Source of the DNA: Adiantum capillus-veneris
Taxonomy: Eukaryota; Streptophyta; Polypodiopsida; Polypodiales; Pteridaceae
Direction of reading: 5' to 3'
DNA: 64,000 bases
NCBI GenBank assembly: GCA_014529385.2
Contig: CM043971.1
Span: 29,655,709 to 29,719,708 of the forward strand
The notes under the pieces were generated by a model, which had not been told where the DNA came from, made no database searches, and saw only the letters and a list, made by a program, of their open reading frames with translations. Shown here one piece after another: positions 49,441 through 62,995 of this stretch (position 1 is its first letter; every line of letters begins with the position of its first letter). A program made the position numbers and the translations under genes.

Positions 49441-50051
49441 ATCTATCGTCTTTAATTCTACTTCTTTTTCTTCTTCTTTTACAAATCCCAATCCAAGCCT
49501 ATATAAACACTCTGTCCTTTATTGTTTATCTTCACTTGATCAATTTATTATATAATCCCTAGAAATCCTAACATGAACATCTTTAGACATTAGACACTTC
49601 TTATGTTTGATTGCCATAGATACACTAATTTTCATATTAGCTCTAATCAATCAAACAAATGTCAAATAGTGATCATCCATGTATAGTTAGCATTAATTTC
49701 TAGAAGTTCAATAAATTAAAAGCAGATCCAAGTAGAATAAAGAAACAATAAAAAATTTAATACTTAGCTTTTGATTATCAAGATCTTCAATCTTTGGGGT
49801 GTAGCCTATGCTTTGATACCATTGAAGTAGGCATGAAAGGCCCTGCAAAATATTGAAAACAACATACTTCATAGCATAAAACATTAGATCTACATACCTA
49901 ACTAATCCCATAGCACATAATCATAATCTCTGCTAATAGAGAGTGAGAGAGAGTAAGAGAGCATGTGCAGATGCACCTCCTAGAGAGGAGTGCTATATTG
50001 GCACGGTCGGAGAGAAGAGAAGAATAGACACAGGCAATGGATGCAATCTCC
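49441..50051. other. AT-rich stretch with an LTR-like end
   Basis: A TATATAAA string near 49500-49508 and an ATCCTAACATG-like end near 49565-49575 resemble an LTR promoter and terminus, but no partner copy was found. Nothing coding recognised. Confidence 0.35.
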
Positions 50052-50268
50052 CCCTGTTAAAGAGTGAGCATTTTCCTCTTGCACGTATTTATTTATAGAT
50101 TTCTTGAATGCTCAAAATGAATACATATTGGTTGGCTAGACATAAATGGCCATAGCTCATAAAGAGCACTTAACTAATAAAATGTCCATAATTATGATAT
50201 CCTTTTGCATAACCCTTAGCTTTTTCGACCGGCCACTTGCACTAAATAAGTCAATTTCCATTTTCATT
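50052..50268 (-). repeat. LTR fragment, inverted relative to 61735-61960
   Basis: The reverse complement matches 61735-61960 in blocks such as TCTATAAATAAATACGTG, AAGTGCTCTTTATGAGCTAT and GTATGTATTCATTTTGAG-like sequence. As 61735-62976 is a 5' LTR on the plus strand, this is a fragment of the same family on the minus strand. Confidence 0.82.
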
Positions 50269-50283
50269 ACCAATATTGCACCT

Positions 50284-50442
50284 AGATAGGGCCAATACTA
50301 CATTTATTACTGAATGGGGAGCATTCATGTACCTATTCGGGCTTTGTAATGATCGTGTGACTTTTCAGAGGTGCATAATGGAACTCTTTAGTGAATTCTT
50401 GCACAAGTTTTTGGCCATCTTCATCGGGGATTTCTAATCACC
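50284..50442 (+). pseudogene. gypsy RT fragment (upstream part of an interrupted element)
   Basis: ITEWGAFMYLF-, VTFQRCIMELFSEFLHKF and AIFIGDF correspond to RT blocks up to the catalytic box, where the usual DD reads G-D. It stops at the box. The continuation of RT (HLLFLEMVYERCKEKRIYLN) is found at 54.6 kb, so the two pieces are probably one element separated by about 4.1 kb. Confidence 0.78.
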
Positions 50443-52391
50443 GAGCAAAAAAAACCGAGCGAAGATAAATTTGAGCAAATTGATACAAGAGCAACAATGG
50501 TGAAAGAAAATAAGAATGCCATGCACATTACTTTCACTACCACAAATCTGACACTTAATCAACAAAAAATGAGATTTTAGAACCATTATGAAAATTGAGT
50601 ATTTTAGACACAAGCAATCTCTTCATACTCAAAACATAGATAATTCAATCCCATGTGGCATACTTCCTCTCAGAAATAGGTTAACATGTCTTGGGAACTG
50701 ATTATTGTCTTCTAGATTTGTGAGCATAGCTTTTGACATGCATGAGGTCCTATACAATATTTTACTTGGGAGGAGTCCAAGACAAAAGTGAAGGGGCAAG
50801 ATATTTTGAGAAGAGGAAGTAAAAGGGTTTTGGCAAGCTCTAGTTTACTAATTACCAAAAGTTCTTATCTCGCTTAAGTTCTCTAAAAACTTGTGCAACA
50901 TTGGCTTCTAAGATGCCTCCTAATTCTCCAAGACCTCCTAATTGCAAATTCAAGTATAAAATAAATCTTGAAGAGGTGCCTTATAGGAACCTTCAAAAGG
51001 ATACTTGACTTGATCATTTTGCTTCTGGAACCACTTTCTGCGAGCACTATGTCTTGCCTAACGAGTCTATCACGATCATAAAACAGAAGCGATCTAACCC
51101 ATAACCAAATGCATGTTCTTCTGCACAGGAAAGGCCCAAGTCTCATGTGCATTTGCATGCCTACTGGATGGTGAGGTAAAGTCATGAAGCAACAATTCCT
51201 TAAAATCTCCTATCCATTGAGTGCTTTGACTGCTAAAAACACCCAAGCTCCTAGGATATCCAGGTCAAGATTGAAAGAATCTTTTAATCTTGACTCACAT
51301 ATTGTCATTTAAAGCTTCCAAAGTCTACTAGATCCTTTGCAGAACAAGAGCAAACATCACAGGAGTAGAGTTGTTTCTTCTACATGCCAACATCTGTGGT
51401 GGCAATCCGTTGCACCCAATCCCTTCAATCATGGAATTAAAAAAGCCCTTTGCACTACTCGCCATCACATTGAGATGGTTGTACTATTGTCCACCTTCAA
51501 TACCTCAACCCCATGCCGGCGATTGCCGTGTTTGCCCAAGAGGCGCACAATTCAATGATCTCTGGCCACAAACCATTCCATGTGCCGGTTTTATCTGCTT
51601 GTGGCAACGCCTACTACAACAGCTCCCTAGTTTGCTTTACTTTTTTTTTTTTAACTGACCCTACTCTATTGGTAGCTTGGTATATTTATTGATTTGTTCA
51701 ACAGATGCTCCCAAATCTCATCCCTGGGTCACAACCTTGGAATTGATTTCATCCACCCTTTAAAAAGGCAATCGAAGAAATCAAACTCAGACGGACAGGA
51801 CGATAATCGTAAATGATCGATCTCTATAACCAGCACACCAAGCATGTAATCTTGTCTTGCAATGTAACCTCGTTAATAAGAGAAAACTTCCTAAATCTCT
51901 ACACGTCTACTACTCTTGCATCTATCACCCTCTAGCTCTCCATGCATGTCGTGTGCCAATTGCGTCGTTTGCATGTGCTCATTCGCTCCTGCTCTGTGCC
52001 TGTTGCGATGCCTGCCACCTGCGATTAGCCCCTGTGAAAGGGATCTTATTTGATTCGCCTCATTTTTGGAATTTTTTAGAGCCCATATCTTCTAATTTAG
52101 ATGCCACAGAATCCCATCCTCTCCTTCTAAGGAGCAAATCACGTCCTTCCTACCATGAAAAAATAAGGGACCGATTTTGAACTTGACCTAAACCGTGGCC
52201 ACACATGAACCTTGTAACCACTCCAGCTACCAATTCAATCTACAGCGAGCTGCAATCCTTAAGCTTTAAAAAAATAACACTGCGATCTCTGTGTCTACCA
52301 ACTCCTCAGTAGCTCCAAGTCGCCCTGGGAAAAGCGGAGCAGCAGCATGAGTAGGTTCAAACTGTTCGCGATGATGGCATACACAGGGCCA

Positions 52392-52438
<47 letters not shown>

Positions 52439-52553
52439 GTTGCACGCTGGTAGCCAATCCTCCCCCCGGCCGAGTCTGCGCACCCTCCTTTGCACGGAAC
52501 CTGCATGCAATGCATCCCACTTTATTCGTTTTTTTCTCCCAAAAAAACTACCA

Positions 52554-52687
52554 GGCTTGATCTTTTTTATAAAAAATTGACCCTCCCCTCCTTGGTCTGC
52601 TGCTGCAACCAGTCCGCGCCGGCGCGGACTGGTTGCAGCAGCAGATTAAGGAGGGGAGGGTCAATTTTTAAAAAAAACATCAAGCCG
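52554..52687. repeat. long zero-loop inverted repeat (hairpin)
   Basis: Two arms of about 66 bp meet at 52620/52621 with no loop. The inner 57 bp differ mainly by one two-base mismatch, and the centre is CCGCGCCGGCGCGG. The arms include CCCTCCCCTCC and CTGCTGCTGCAACCAGTC. It could be a fold-back element, a cruciform, or template for a hairpin RNA. Confidence 0.93.
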
Positions 52688-53060
52688 ACGTGGAATCTTG
52701 TCACCATTTTCGGCGTGGAATCTCGTCACCATCAAGCTAGCTTCGGAGACAGGATCTAGTCAAATGGGGAGGTGTGCGCAAGGTATCTATAGCTTCTTAT
52801 CAAGCTGGAGAGTACAAGACAAAACCAGGAGCCGCAGGTTTAGGCTGAGCAATTCACGACAGAAGCGAAGGCGCGGTTACTGCCATATGCGGGAAGGGTG
52901 TGCTGCCTTGTGGATGAATGTAGGGACAGATGCAGGTTCCCGTGTAGCTATTAGCGTGGACGAGCATGCGTGGGAATGGGATATTGTAGTAGGAACAATT
53001 GCAAGCGATGATGAAGGCAAGAGCCTCCGGATAACGATGCGCAGCGAGCAGGAGCGGAAA

Positions 53061-53190
53061 GGGGGGGGGGGGGGGGGGGGGGGGAAGATGTGGAGGTGTT
53101 GTAATTGTGCAAGGATGGCAAGCATGTGTGTGTCTGAGTGAGTGAGTGAGTGAGTGAGTGAGTGTGTGTGTGTGTGTGTGTGTGTGCGTG
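53061..53190. repeat. G homopolymer, (GAGT)n and (GT)n
   Basis: 24 G at 53061-53084, tetranucleotide GAGT at about 53138-53162, then GT to 53190. Confidence 0.9.
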
Positions 53191-53808
53191 TGAATTTAAT
53201 GGTAGTGGACGAGTTGGGCGAGCAGTTGCATGGCATCAATGGCGAGCAGAGGATCAAGCTGAGGTGAAGGTGCTCATGCACCATGACGTCGAGCAGTTGC
53301 CCCTGCTCTCCTACATCGAGAGAGGAGCCACCAAAGACAAGGGATGCGGAGGCTTGTGATCATCACCGCAGGAGTGGGACCGTGATGCAGGTAAAGGTGG
53401 GAGAGGGATAGGTAGGAAGCGAATCTGTGTGGCAGGCTATGGCGAGCGAGCTGCTAGGCGATGGTGGGAGTTGGCTTGCAGGACTAGGCCTGCAGGTGAC
53501 ATGGCATCATTTTCCTTCTGTATTGGAAGATTCATTTGAAATCTACCTCGCTAATTAATAGAATGTTAGAACGGAACCAGTATATACTACATACTGGCAT
53601 TACTATATATAAATTCTATTAACAACCAAGATACCCTCGAAATATTCTCTCCCTCCTTTCCTTTCCGAGATCAACCCTGTCCGCTCTAGGTTGCCCCCCT
53701 TCCCCCCCCTTGTGCTTGCCTCGTCCTCCCTCAGCCCTCCCCGTCTGCTCTAGGTTGCCCCCTTGCGCTTGTCTCTTCCCTTTGCCTTCCTCAGTCCTCC
53801 TCACCTCG

Positions 53809-53843
<35 letters not shown>

Positions 53844-54545
53844 TAATATCATGTTGTTTTCAATTTCAAAAATGCCGGTTGAGGGCAAGGGGAAAAGGAG
53901 AAATTCCGCCCCAAAATAGGAAAAATAGTATAAAAACTCCAAAAATACACTTTAAAAATTCTTCTTGGCAAATTCAAGGAAAGGAATATTGTATGTTTAG
54001 AAAAATGATTTTTCCCGAAACAGTGATAGCAAGGTAAGTGATGTAGGAAAAAAAATATGTGGAGATTTTGAGTATGTGCCTACGGTTTAGATTAATGTTC
54101 TAGAAAAGTGAACCTCAGCTAAGCGGGCTCACCCATAAGCCCCATAACGGCGTTTTTAAAGGGCCCATCCATATATTTATGCAGGCCTCATACCCTTCGT
54201 TTAAGAAAAAGCATCCACATGCAAAACTGAAGGCAATTACCGCTGCAATTTCTCTATGGGGTAGTTTTCAAGCACCCTTGACATGGAGGTTCCGCCTTTA
54301 CACCTGCCGATACCTGATTACCTAGTCATCCTCTTCATACTATTCATTATCATTTAATGTACTACTACAGTCTCGCATGGACTAGACTCCGTATGCATGG
54401 GGATATGGGGCATGCATACTAACTGCAATTGGGTCCTTTAAAATTCTTGTGTCCTCTAAAGTAATGGGGCTATATGGGGGAGCCCTCTTTGCCTTGAGCC
54501 GGTTGAAAATTCAAAACTTGCTCGATTTATTTTTTGCTTGAAAAA

Positions 54546-56880
54546 ATACTCGCTCGCCAATTTGTATAACTCTCTTCATCAATGATTTCACAGTTCTCTC
54601 CACTAAATAAATGCACTTACTGTTTCTGGAGATGGTGTACGAAAGGTGCAAAGAGAAAAGGATTTATCTGAACCCATTCAAGTCAATATTCATGGTCTGG
54701 AAGGGACAACTTTTGGGACATATAATGTCTAGGAATGGGATTGAAATGACAAATGACAAGATCAAGTGCATTTCGCATGCTAGAGCTTCGACAATTGTCT
54801 CAAAATTGAGTCAAATGTTCTTGGGATATATCATTTCTACAAAATATTTGTTCATATGCTCGCAGCCAAGGCACTACCATTGTATGAGTTGACTAAGAAA
54901 GGGAACAAGCTCATCTAGATTGAAGAGTGTGAAAAGATCTTCCAATGATTAAAAGATGCGATCAATAGGAAGCCAGTACTTCACCAGCCTAGTTGGGATA
55001 TTATTTTTCATGTATATGTAGATGCTTCTGGCATGGCTATGGGAGCCATACTGGCACAGCCTAATGGGAAGATAGACTACCCAGCCTACTTTGTCAGCTG
55101 CATGTTTAGTATAGCTGAACAGGGATACTCGACCACTAAAAGAGACGCATCAAGGATGGTATTCAACGCTACCAAATTCAAGAATTGCCTATTGGGCAAG
55201 ATTTTTCTCTATGTCAATCATCAAGCTTTATTGGTTTTTATCAACAAAGTCATTATACAAGGAAGGTTGATCAGATGGATGATGTTTCTTATAAAATTTG
55301 AGTTTAAGATTTTCCATAAACTTGGGAAGACACACTGTGGGGCAGACTTTCTTTCCAGAAGTACAGTGGATTATTTAGAAACATTCTTGAGAGATGAACC
55401 AATAGATGTTGAATTATTCCAGAGCACAGCTGAAGAGGTCGAACACAGAATGGCATGATGTCTATGATTTTCTTTAGCCATGAAAATTTCTAGATGATTG
55501 GTCCCAGAATAAGAGAAAAGCACTCATCATAAAAAGCCTGAAATTCATTATCATTGTAGGAGCATTGTACATACTAGGAATAGATGGTGTGCTTTAAAGG
55601 TGTGTGTCGTTAAAGGGAAGAATGTTGGTTATCGTTGAAGCCCATAATGGAGATGCAAGAGAGGCCATTTTTCAATTGACATCACCTATAAGAAGATTCT
55701 TCAAGCAAGATGTGGCAAACAATGATGGCCGATGTTAGGGCTTTCTGTAAAACCTGTGATATATGCCAGAGAATGGGGAGGTCTATAGCAGTAGGACATG
55801 ACACCTTTAACTCCAGTACAGCCACTAGGATTATTTATCAGATGGGGACTAGATTTCATTGGTCCATTTAAGAAGGTGACTCCCAGAAAGAACAGATATA
55901 TCATTATAACTACATGTTATGTCAGCAAGTGGGTAGAGGCTAAGGCACTTCCAAACAACACTGCAAGATCTATTGATGTGTTCATTTATGAACATATCAT
56001 ATGCAGGTATGGTTGTCCCATCAAAATAGTATTAGACCAGGGCACTCATTTCATCAATGACACAATGGAAATTCTGATGGAACTATTCAGTAAAGCATAA
56101 GAAATCAACATCGTAGTATCCCATATGCAATAGTCAAGCAAAAACAAATAATAAGACAATCAAGACCAATCTCCTAAAATTGTACAGAAGGAGCCGCATC
56201 AATGGGATACAAAGCTTCAGATAGCACTATGGGCATATAGAAGTGCTCATAAGGTGACTACTAGGATGACACCATTCAAGCTAGCCTATGGTACTGAAGC
56301 AGTGGTGCCAATGGAATTTGTCATTCCTAGCCTACATTTGGCAATTGAACATGGATTGGACTTCAATCAAAATCTGAAAAACAGATTGGATGAGTTGCTG
56401 CAATTGGATGAAATTAGACAAAGGGCTATGCTGGAACAAGAAGTTGCTCAACAAAGAAGGAAGCATTGGAATGACAGTAGGATCAAGGTGAGAGAATTTA
56501 AGAGGGGTGATTTGGTACTCTTTTATCAATCTAAACAACTGGGACCTAAGAAGCCAAACCTAAAGATAGATTTGTAAGGACCTTATCAATTAGATTGGGT
56601 GTTTTCCAGTGGGACAGTAAGACTCAGAGACTTGTCGGGTTTACTGTTGCTTGAGTTTACAATGGGGCCAAAATCAAGTTATACTATTCCATAGCAAAGG
56701 AGCTTCCAATAGAGCTAGTACCAGATGTAGAAGAAGGACCACTTGACCATTTTTATGTCAGGCCAATTCCAAAATCAGTGGCGACAACAACTTCATACCA
56801 AAATCCAAAGGCAAAAAAACCAGCACGAGGCCAATGTGTATTCCAACTTTTGACAGGACGCTTTGCATTCATCAGTCTAG
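54546..56880 (+). pseudogene. gypsy pol (end of RT, RNase H, integrase), broken
   Basis: From 54546 FINDFTVLSTK, then HLLFLEMVYERCKEKRIYLN, GQLLGHIMSRNGIEM, the RNase H (VDASGMAMGAILAQPNGK, FLYVNHQALLVFINK, IFHKLGKTHCGADFLSR, frame 55033-55458), and the integrase (GLFIRWGLDFIGPF, CYVSKWVEAKALP, IVLDQGTHFIND at 55798-56100). After stops it continues ALWAYRSAHK, MTPFKLAYGTEAVVPMEF (56254-56577) and a C-terminal GPYQL/GAKIKLYY-like module to about 56880. Both core aspartates of the integrase are present; the glutamate region is degraded. Several stops. It is the downstream half of the RT fragment at 50284. Confidence 0.88.
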
Positions 56881-57057
56881 TTGAAGTTAGTAATTAAGAC
56901 ATACATAGGCTTAGCTACAATACCATATGTATAAATAAGTTTGCAATAGTATCTACAATGTCCCATGAATGCTTGCACTTCTTAAACTATTGTGGGTCTC
57001 AATAATTTTTTGATAACCTTGATCTTTTAAAGATTAGTAGAAATTTAATCTAGGAAT

Positions 57058-57305
57058 TTCACCTTGTCTAACCATAAATACACATTCTTCAAGATTTAAA
57101 TGAATGAAGAATGAACAAATTTCAATATTCACAAGAGTTGATTTCTGCCTTGAAGGAGGAGAAGATGGAGATATACCATATTTCACCTTGTCTAACCATA
57201 AATACACATTCTTCAAGATTTAAATGAATGAAGAATGAACAAATTTCAATATTCACAAAAGTCACTTTTTTGCCTTGAAGGAGGAGAAGATGGAGATATA
57301 CCATA
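57058..57305. repeat. 124-bp tandem duplication
   Basis: TTCACCTTGTCTAACCATAA starts both copies (57058 and 57182); they are nearly identical through GGAGATATACCATATT. Confidence 0.92.
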
Positions 57306-57329
57306 TTCATAAGAAAAGAAGTCTCTTTG

Positions 57330-57512
57330 ATATCGTGCAAACAAATCCAATAGAGCCCGGTCTATGAGGAAGAAGCAAGAACTATTGGAATCACGGAAAA
57401 TGGCCAACATTGTAATTATTGATCATGCGAACAAATCCAATAGAGACTGGTCTACGAGGAAGAAGCAAGAATTATTGGACTCAAGGAAAATGACCAACAT
57501 TGGAATTATTTG
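57330..57512. repeat. 90-bp tandem duplication
   Basis: ACAAATCCAATAGAG begins matching blocks at 57341 and 57431, with several substitutions. It lies directly after the 124-bp duplication. Confidence 0.88.
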
Positions 57513-58538
<1,026 letters not shown>

Positions 58539-58838
58539 TTCTCAAGTGAAGTGATCACCTATAGCAGCGGCACTAGTGCCAACCAACTCTCTCTGTCTCC
58601 TCATCCGCCAAAATCTCTTCCTCTCTCTCTCTCTCCCTCTCGTTTGCTTCTAACACCCACACCCCAACCAACCCCTCTCTCTATCTCTCAACAGCAATAG
58701 CAACGGGAACAAAATCGAAGTATCTCCCATGGCTGCACTCTCCCTTTGCTAAACTTTTCGACCACTTGATCTCGCAATTGTATCTCACGCTCCTACACCA
58801 CATTCAGCCAAGTCCTACAGCAGTAGAGAGGTGTTACC

Positions 58839-59505
58839 ATGGGTGCTTCACTACCCCCCAAAGAGGCCAATCTCTTCAAGCTCATAGCAAAATCTTATAA
58901 AACAAAATAGTACCAAAAAATAAATAAATCTAAAGGTTGTTGATCAAATTTCAAAGAAGTTACCTGAGGATGGAGAAACCATGGCAACGAGAGGCCTTAC
59001 ATTGAAGTGCATAGACTTGAAGAGCGAGGCTTACTAGCTTGTAGGGAAGGTCTTGAAGAATAATTTCAAGATTCATGAATGTTGGCATCTTTATGGTCTT
59101 TTATATCGATTCGATCCGCAAGTAGAGAGAAGAAATCAAGTGCTATCAAAATACCTTGAGGATTGATTCCAAGAACATCTAGATCTTGATCGATCTATCT
59201 CTACTTCAGGCCCACATGAGATACTGAGAGGCTATGTAGAAACATGCCAAACTTTGCCGACTCCAAAGTCTAACCATCAGAATTACTAGATAGGCTTTGC
59301 AATCGCACATCATTTGAATAAAAATCATAGTAAGGCACTATATATATTAGTTGCTTATGAAGGTACCCTAGAAGAAGATTACCTTCAAGACAATGAACGA
59401 TACGAACATAGTGAAATGCTTATTTATAAGCGATCTTTGCTTGATGAGGCAGGGGATCTAGACAAGGTACTAGATGAGCTCAACAACAAGTTGGCAACAA
59501 TTATC
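58839..59505 (+). pseudogene. NAA15: NAA15 (NatA auxiliary subunit) retrocopy fragment, broken
   Basis: The ATG at 58839 opens GASLPPKEANLFKLIAKSYKT, the conserved N-terminus of NAA15, the TPR-repeat subunit that anchors the N-terminal acetyltransferase to ribosomes. A stop follows at once, but matching segments continue across frames: PEDGETMATRGLTLKC-like, ECWHLYGLLYRFD-like, IGFAIAHHLN-like, and the longest at 59314-59500, KALYILVAYEGTLEEDYLQ, NERYEHSEMLIYKRSLLDEA, LDELNNKL. About 220 residues of the N-terminal third are collinear without introns, which suggests a processed copy. Stops and frame changes show it is dead, and the similarity ends near 59505. No poly-A tail or target duplication was found. 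Confidence 0.8.
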
Positions 59506-59544
59506 ATTGGTTCTTCTGTTGCTATTGGGGCTACCGTTGGATAG

Positions 59545-61734
59545 CTAGGCCCAAGATGCCTCTTTGGGTGGTCTCCCACATACAAGGAGAAGCCCATCCA
59601 ATCCCACCTTGAAGCATCCCTCATTCAAGACTTTGCTAATAGAGAGAAAGCCTTTCCTAATTGTACTTATTCTTTGATACTATTTCCTTAACATCCCATG
59701 ATAATTTTTATTTTTATTTTTAAAAAATTGCAAATAGGGTACTAGAGGCTATTTATTGTTGGCTTTTTCCTCAATGAGGGCACTCCACTCTGCTTATGCT
59801 ATATCTCCTAGATTTTGGGACTGCTTACAACCCCATGTAAGCTTGCTATAATTTTTTTGCAATTTCTTCAACAAGCGCCTCCTATTCAAGGCATGCATGC
59901 AAACACTTAAGGTAAAATGCTTTCAAGAATTATTGGATCATCCCTTTAGATATTTTCTATATACACTCTCTTCTTAAAAAATTTGTGCATATTTAGACTC
60001 TTCCATTCTATTGCAACAAATAACTTCTAAGATATTATCTTAATGAGTCAACTTCCAATCCAAGCACACCTTCTCTATTGATAATTATTTACATAGAAGT
60101 GGAAGTAGAAATAAGAAATGATACGGTTCATGGATTAAGCAAGGTGGGTTGCAAAACTTTTAACAAGTTGGGCAGCAATGTATTATGTTGAGCTAGCAGT
60201 AGCACTGAAGAGTATGCTTGGATTTCATGGAATCAAGTGCGTCCCAATTCACAATTGACGACATTAAAAGTAGAAAGTCTTCAAGTCAGAAATAGGTCAA
60301 GTTATGTCGTTTTGCCCATAGGTCATTCACAAGATCTCTCTCATATAAATAGCCTTACTTACCCAAAAATATTAAATCTATGCCCATCAGCTAACCCTAT
60401 GTTGATCTTGAAGGCTCTTGACATTACCCACTTGTTTGTACTAAAATTTTCCTGCTTTCCATCCCAACTTCGCATCAATTTTATCATAATAGCTTTTAAA
60501 ATATTAATGTATTTAGTGTGTGGTTGAATTATTCCCAAATATAATAAGAAATCATTTTTAGTGCTTTGTTTTTTAGAAATACTTATACAGATAAAGATAG
60601 TACAATACTATCATATCAGAGAACCTCCGGGTATGAAAATTCTCAATGCATTTCAATAGTATACATCTATTAAGATAATTTCAATTATCTCTCATGACTA
60701 ACCTCTCTATATATATCTTTAGACAGAGCTAATATATATAATATAGTACCACCTCACTCCTTACTCTATTTCCTTTCTTATATTAAGACCTCCACATTAT
60801 CCCCCTACCCTTTACAACCTATTTTTTATATGACAAGTCCCCAGTTTAACGTTGCTTTGATAAATCTCTAACCTTATGGCTTGTACATAGATTGATTGGA
60901 GCTTCTACTAAGATTATCTTTATAAAAAAAACTATACACCTACTCACATGGCTTAGTGTATTTGGATGATCATCAACAACTGGTACATACTTCAGCATTT
61001 CAACCTACTCCAATTTGGTACCAGCCAAGTAGTTTTTCCTTTTATGCCTTGGCTAGTCCATTGGTCACGTGCACACGGATTTGTTGAATTGGGAAACACC
61101 ATTTATACATGCAGATCCACTGATTTAGGCAGCATGAGTGCAAATTTATTGATGGGGTAGCATATCGACAAATTGCACAGATTCACTATTTCAAACAATA
61201 TTAAGTGCAGATCCATGGATTTAGGAAACACAAGTGCAGATTTACTGATTTAAGTAGCATGTCTCATTGGTGTAGATTTTTCAGTTGAGGCAACACCGAT
61301 CACAAAATCATGCTACAATGGCTAGCCGCCATTGTCCTTAGTATGATTTTGTTATCCGGGTATATAAAATGGAAGATATTTTGGATTTGGACTTATATTT
61401 GGATTTGGAATTGGATTGCCATATGATGATTTCCTGTCAGATAGTGTTTATGGAATTGGAACTGGAATTTATAAATATTGATTATTGAATGATGAGTGTG
61501 ACCAATGGTATCCTGATCTATCAGGATATGACATATACTACTTATTCTAGTGGTATCGGACACTAGAACATGCAGTATGTGGATGATGACAAGCATAAGC
61601 AATGTTATTTATTTTATGATTTTTTTTCAATATGTAATACTTCTGACACATAATACTAACCATTGTTTTTAACAAGTATGGTTTGTAGGTTCTTATCTTC
61701 GCAATTGAGGACATTTTCTTTCTAGTGGAGAGGT
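59545..61734. other. AT-rich intergenic DNA
   Basis: No coding similarity or element ends recognised. There is a loose local repeat (GCAGATCCACTGATTTAGG-like, about 61112-61225, three variants). Confidence 0.4.
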
Positions 61735-62976
61735 ATATAATGAAAATGGAAAATGGCTTATTTATTGCAGGTGACAAGTGCATGTGACAGGTGGAAAAAC
61801 CTAGGGTTTTACAAAAGGATAGCATATTTGTGGACATTTTATTATTTAAGTGCTCTTTATGAGCTATGACCATTTATGCCCGACCGGCCAGTATGTATTC
61901 ATTTTGAGGATCCAAGAAATCTATAAATAAATACGTGTAAGAGGAAATTGCTCTCTCTTGCGGGTTAGCATAATCATGCACCAGCCTTTCTAAGCCAGGG
62001 TCATCCTAATAAAATCCCATAGTCCCCTTGTACATCCAATGTTTGGAGGTGATAACAACATACAAGTGCCCACCTAGCCAAGGCGCCCGTTGGGACAGCC
62101 GACCAAAGTTTTGATGTGGTCACATTATTTTTCCGATGTTTAATACATCAAACCCTGTAAAAGCCTAATGACAGTCGTCTATGTCAAGTCTAAGTGAAAG
62201 ATGTAATTTTTCCAATGATGTATGTAAAGGTCCATGAGAAGTTGGCCGCCGGTCACTTTAGAAAGCCCTAGGTATATAATACACTAAGGTTAGTGGGAAA
62301 GGGAGATCATTTTTTGAGGATAAGTGACTAATGTGTTACGCACAAAGAGCTGTCTCTTTGCTCAAACTTGTAATCATCGCTTCTGTGGCTACGGTAATAC
62401 AAATTCAGTTTTGTTTCTTGCATTGTGTTCTTCTTACTCTGCTCTTTCATTCAAGTGTAAGCATTCAAGATTTGGTGAAGGTTTCAAACGCATCCGTTTA
62501 GGCCTTAAATCGCTGTTTTGAGTGTTTATATGCGTATTTTATGTTGTTTTGACCCTAGGAGAGGCTTTAGGGACCCAAAAACGACCCTTTAGGATCATCC
62601 GTTTACTGTTTTTACGTACTGTGGGACGAACGATCGCGATCTTTATACCTCTCCAGAATTTTGTGACAGTGATAGGATATGTTCCTGATAGTCCCCTCTA
62701 GCTTCCCGTCAAGTTTCGTGAGATTCCGATATGATTTGCATGGTGAACGGGCGTGATGACTGTAGAGCTGTGTAGAAGGACATAGGCAGATTACTTGGCT
62801 TTAGTGCGATTGATTTTCTTGTAGAGTTAGTAGTTGCATCTCTTCGAGTTCACTTCATTAGGATTGACACCCTAGTGAGTTTCCGTGCCTCATCCGAGTC
62901 GCTTCCCTGTATCGATAATTTTATGTTGATGCTTGATAGCTATGCTATGGACGTCCGTCGCGGCGACCCGTAAACA
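61735..62976 (+). repeat. 5' LTR of a gypsy element that runs off the window
   Basis: Ends CCCGTAAACA at 62976 immediately before a gypsy-type primer site. The left part (61735-61960) matches the inverted fragment at 50052-50268, which sets the approximate start (TGAAAATGG). It includes an ACGATCGCGATC string at 62630 related to the leader repeats. Confidence 0.7.
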
Positions 62977-62995
62977 TTTGCGCCGTTGCCGAGGA
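62977..62995 (+). other. primer-binding site, gypsy type
   Basis: TTTGCGCCGTTGCCGAGGA, close to the plant gypsy primer site TTTGGCGCCGTTGCCGGGGA (one base missing, one substitution). It directly follows the LTR end. Confidence 0.82.

Larger units (their letters stand above)
50443..54545. other. 4.1-kb insertion between two halves of a gypsy RT
   Basis: The edges carry similar AT-rich inverted motifs (ATAAATTTGAGCAAATT on the left; ATAAATCGAGCAAGTTTT on the right, other strand), so a DNA transposon is possible. It contains the hairpin at 52554-52687, CT at 52398-52435, a G run at 53061-53084, GAGT/GT at 53138-53190 and CA at 53810-53842. A minus-strand tract at 50880-51480 reads coherently in short pieces but is not recognised, and the open frame 52698-53141 has no known domain. 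Confidence 0.4.

Noticed and set aside
50880-51480. Coherent-looking minus-strand protein tract (GIGCNGLPPQMLA, KWFQKQNDQVKYPFEGSYKA)
   Set aside because: Pieces read smoothly but I recognise no family, and stops interrupt it. Not annotated as a gene; a protein search on both strands would decide.
52698-53141. 147-residue open frame with a Gly run
   Set aside because: Depends on a G homopolymer and shows no domain; likely chance.
59314-59544. Stand-alone small protein with a hydrophobic tail (LATIIIGSSVAIGATVG)
   Set aside because: The N-terminal part is NAA15 sequence from a broken copy; the hydrophobic tail is read-through into unrelated DNA.
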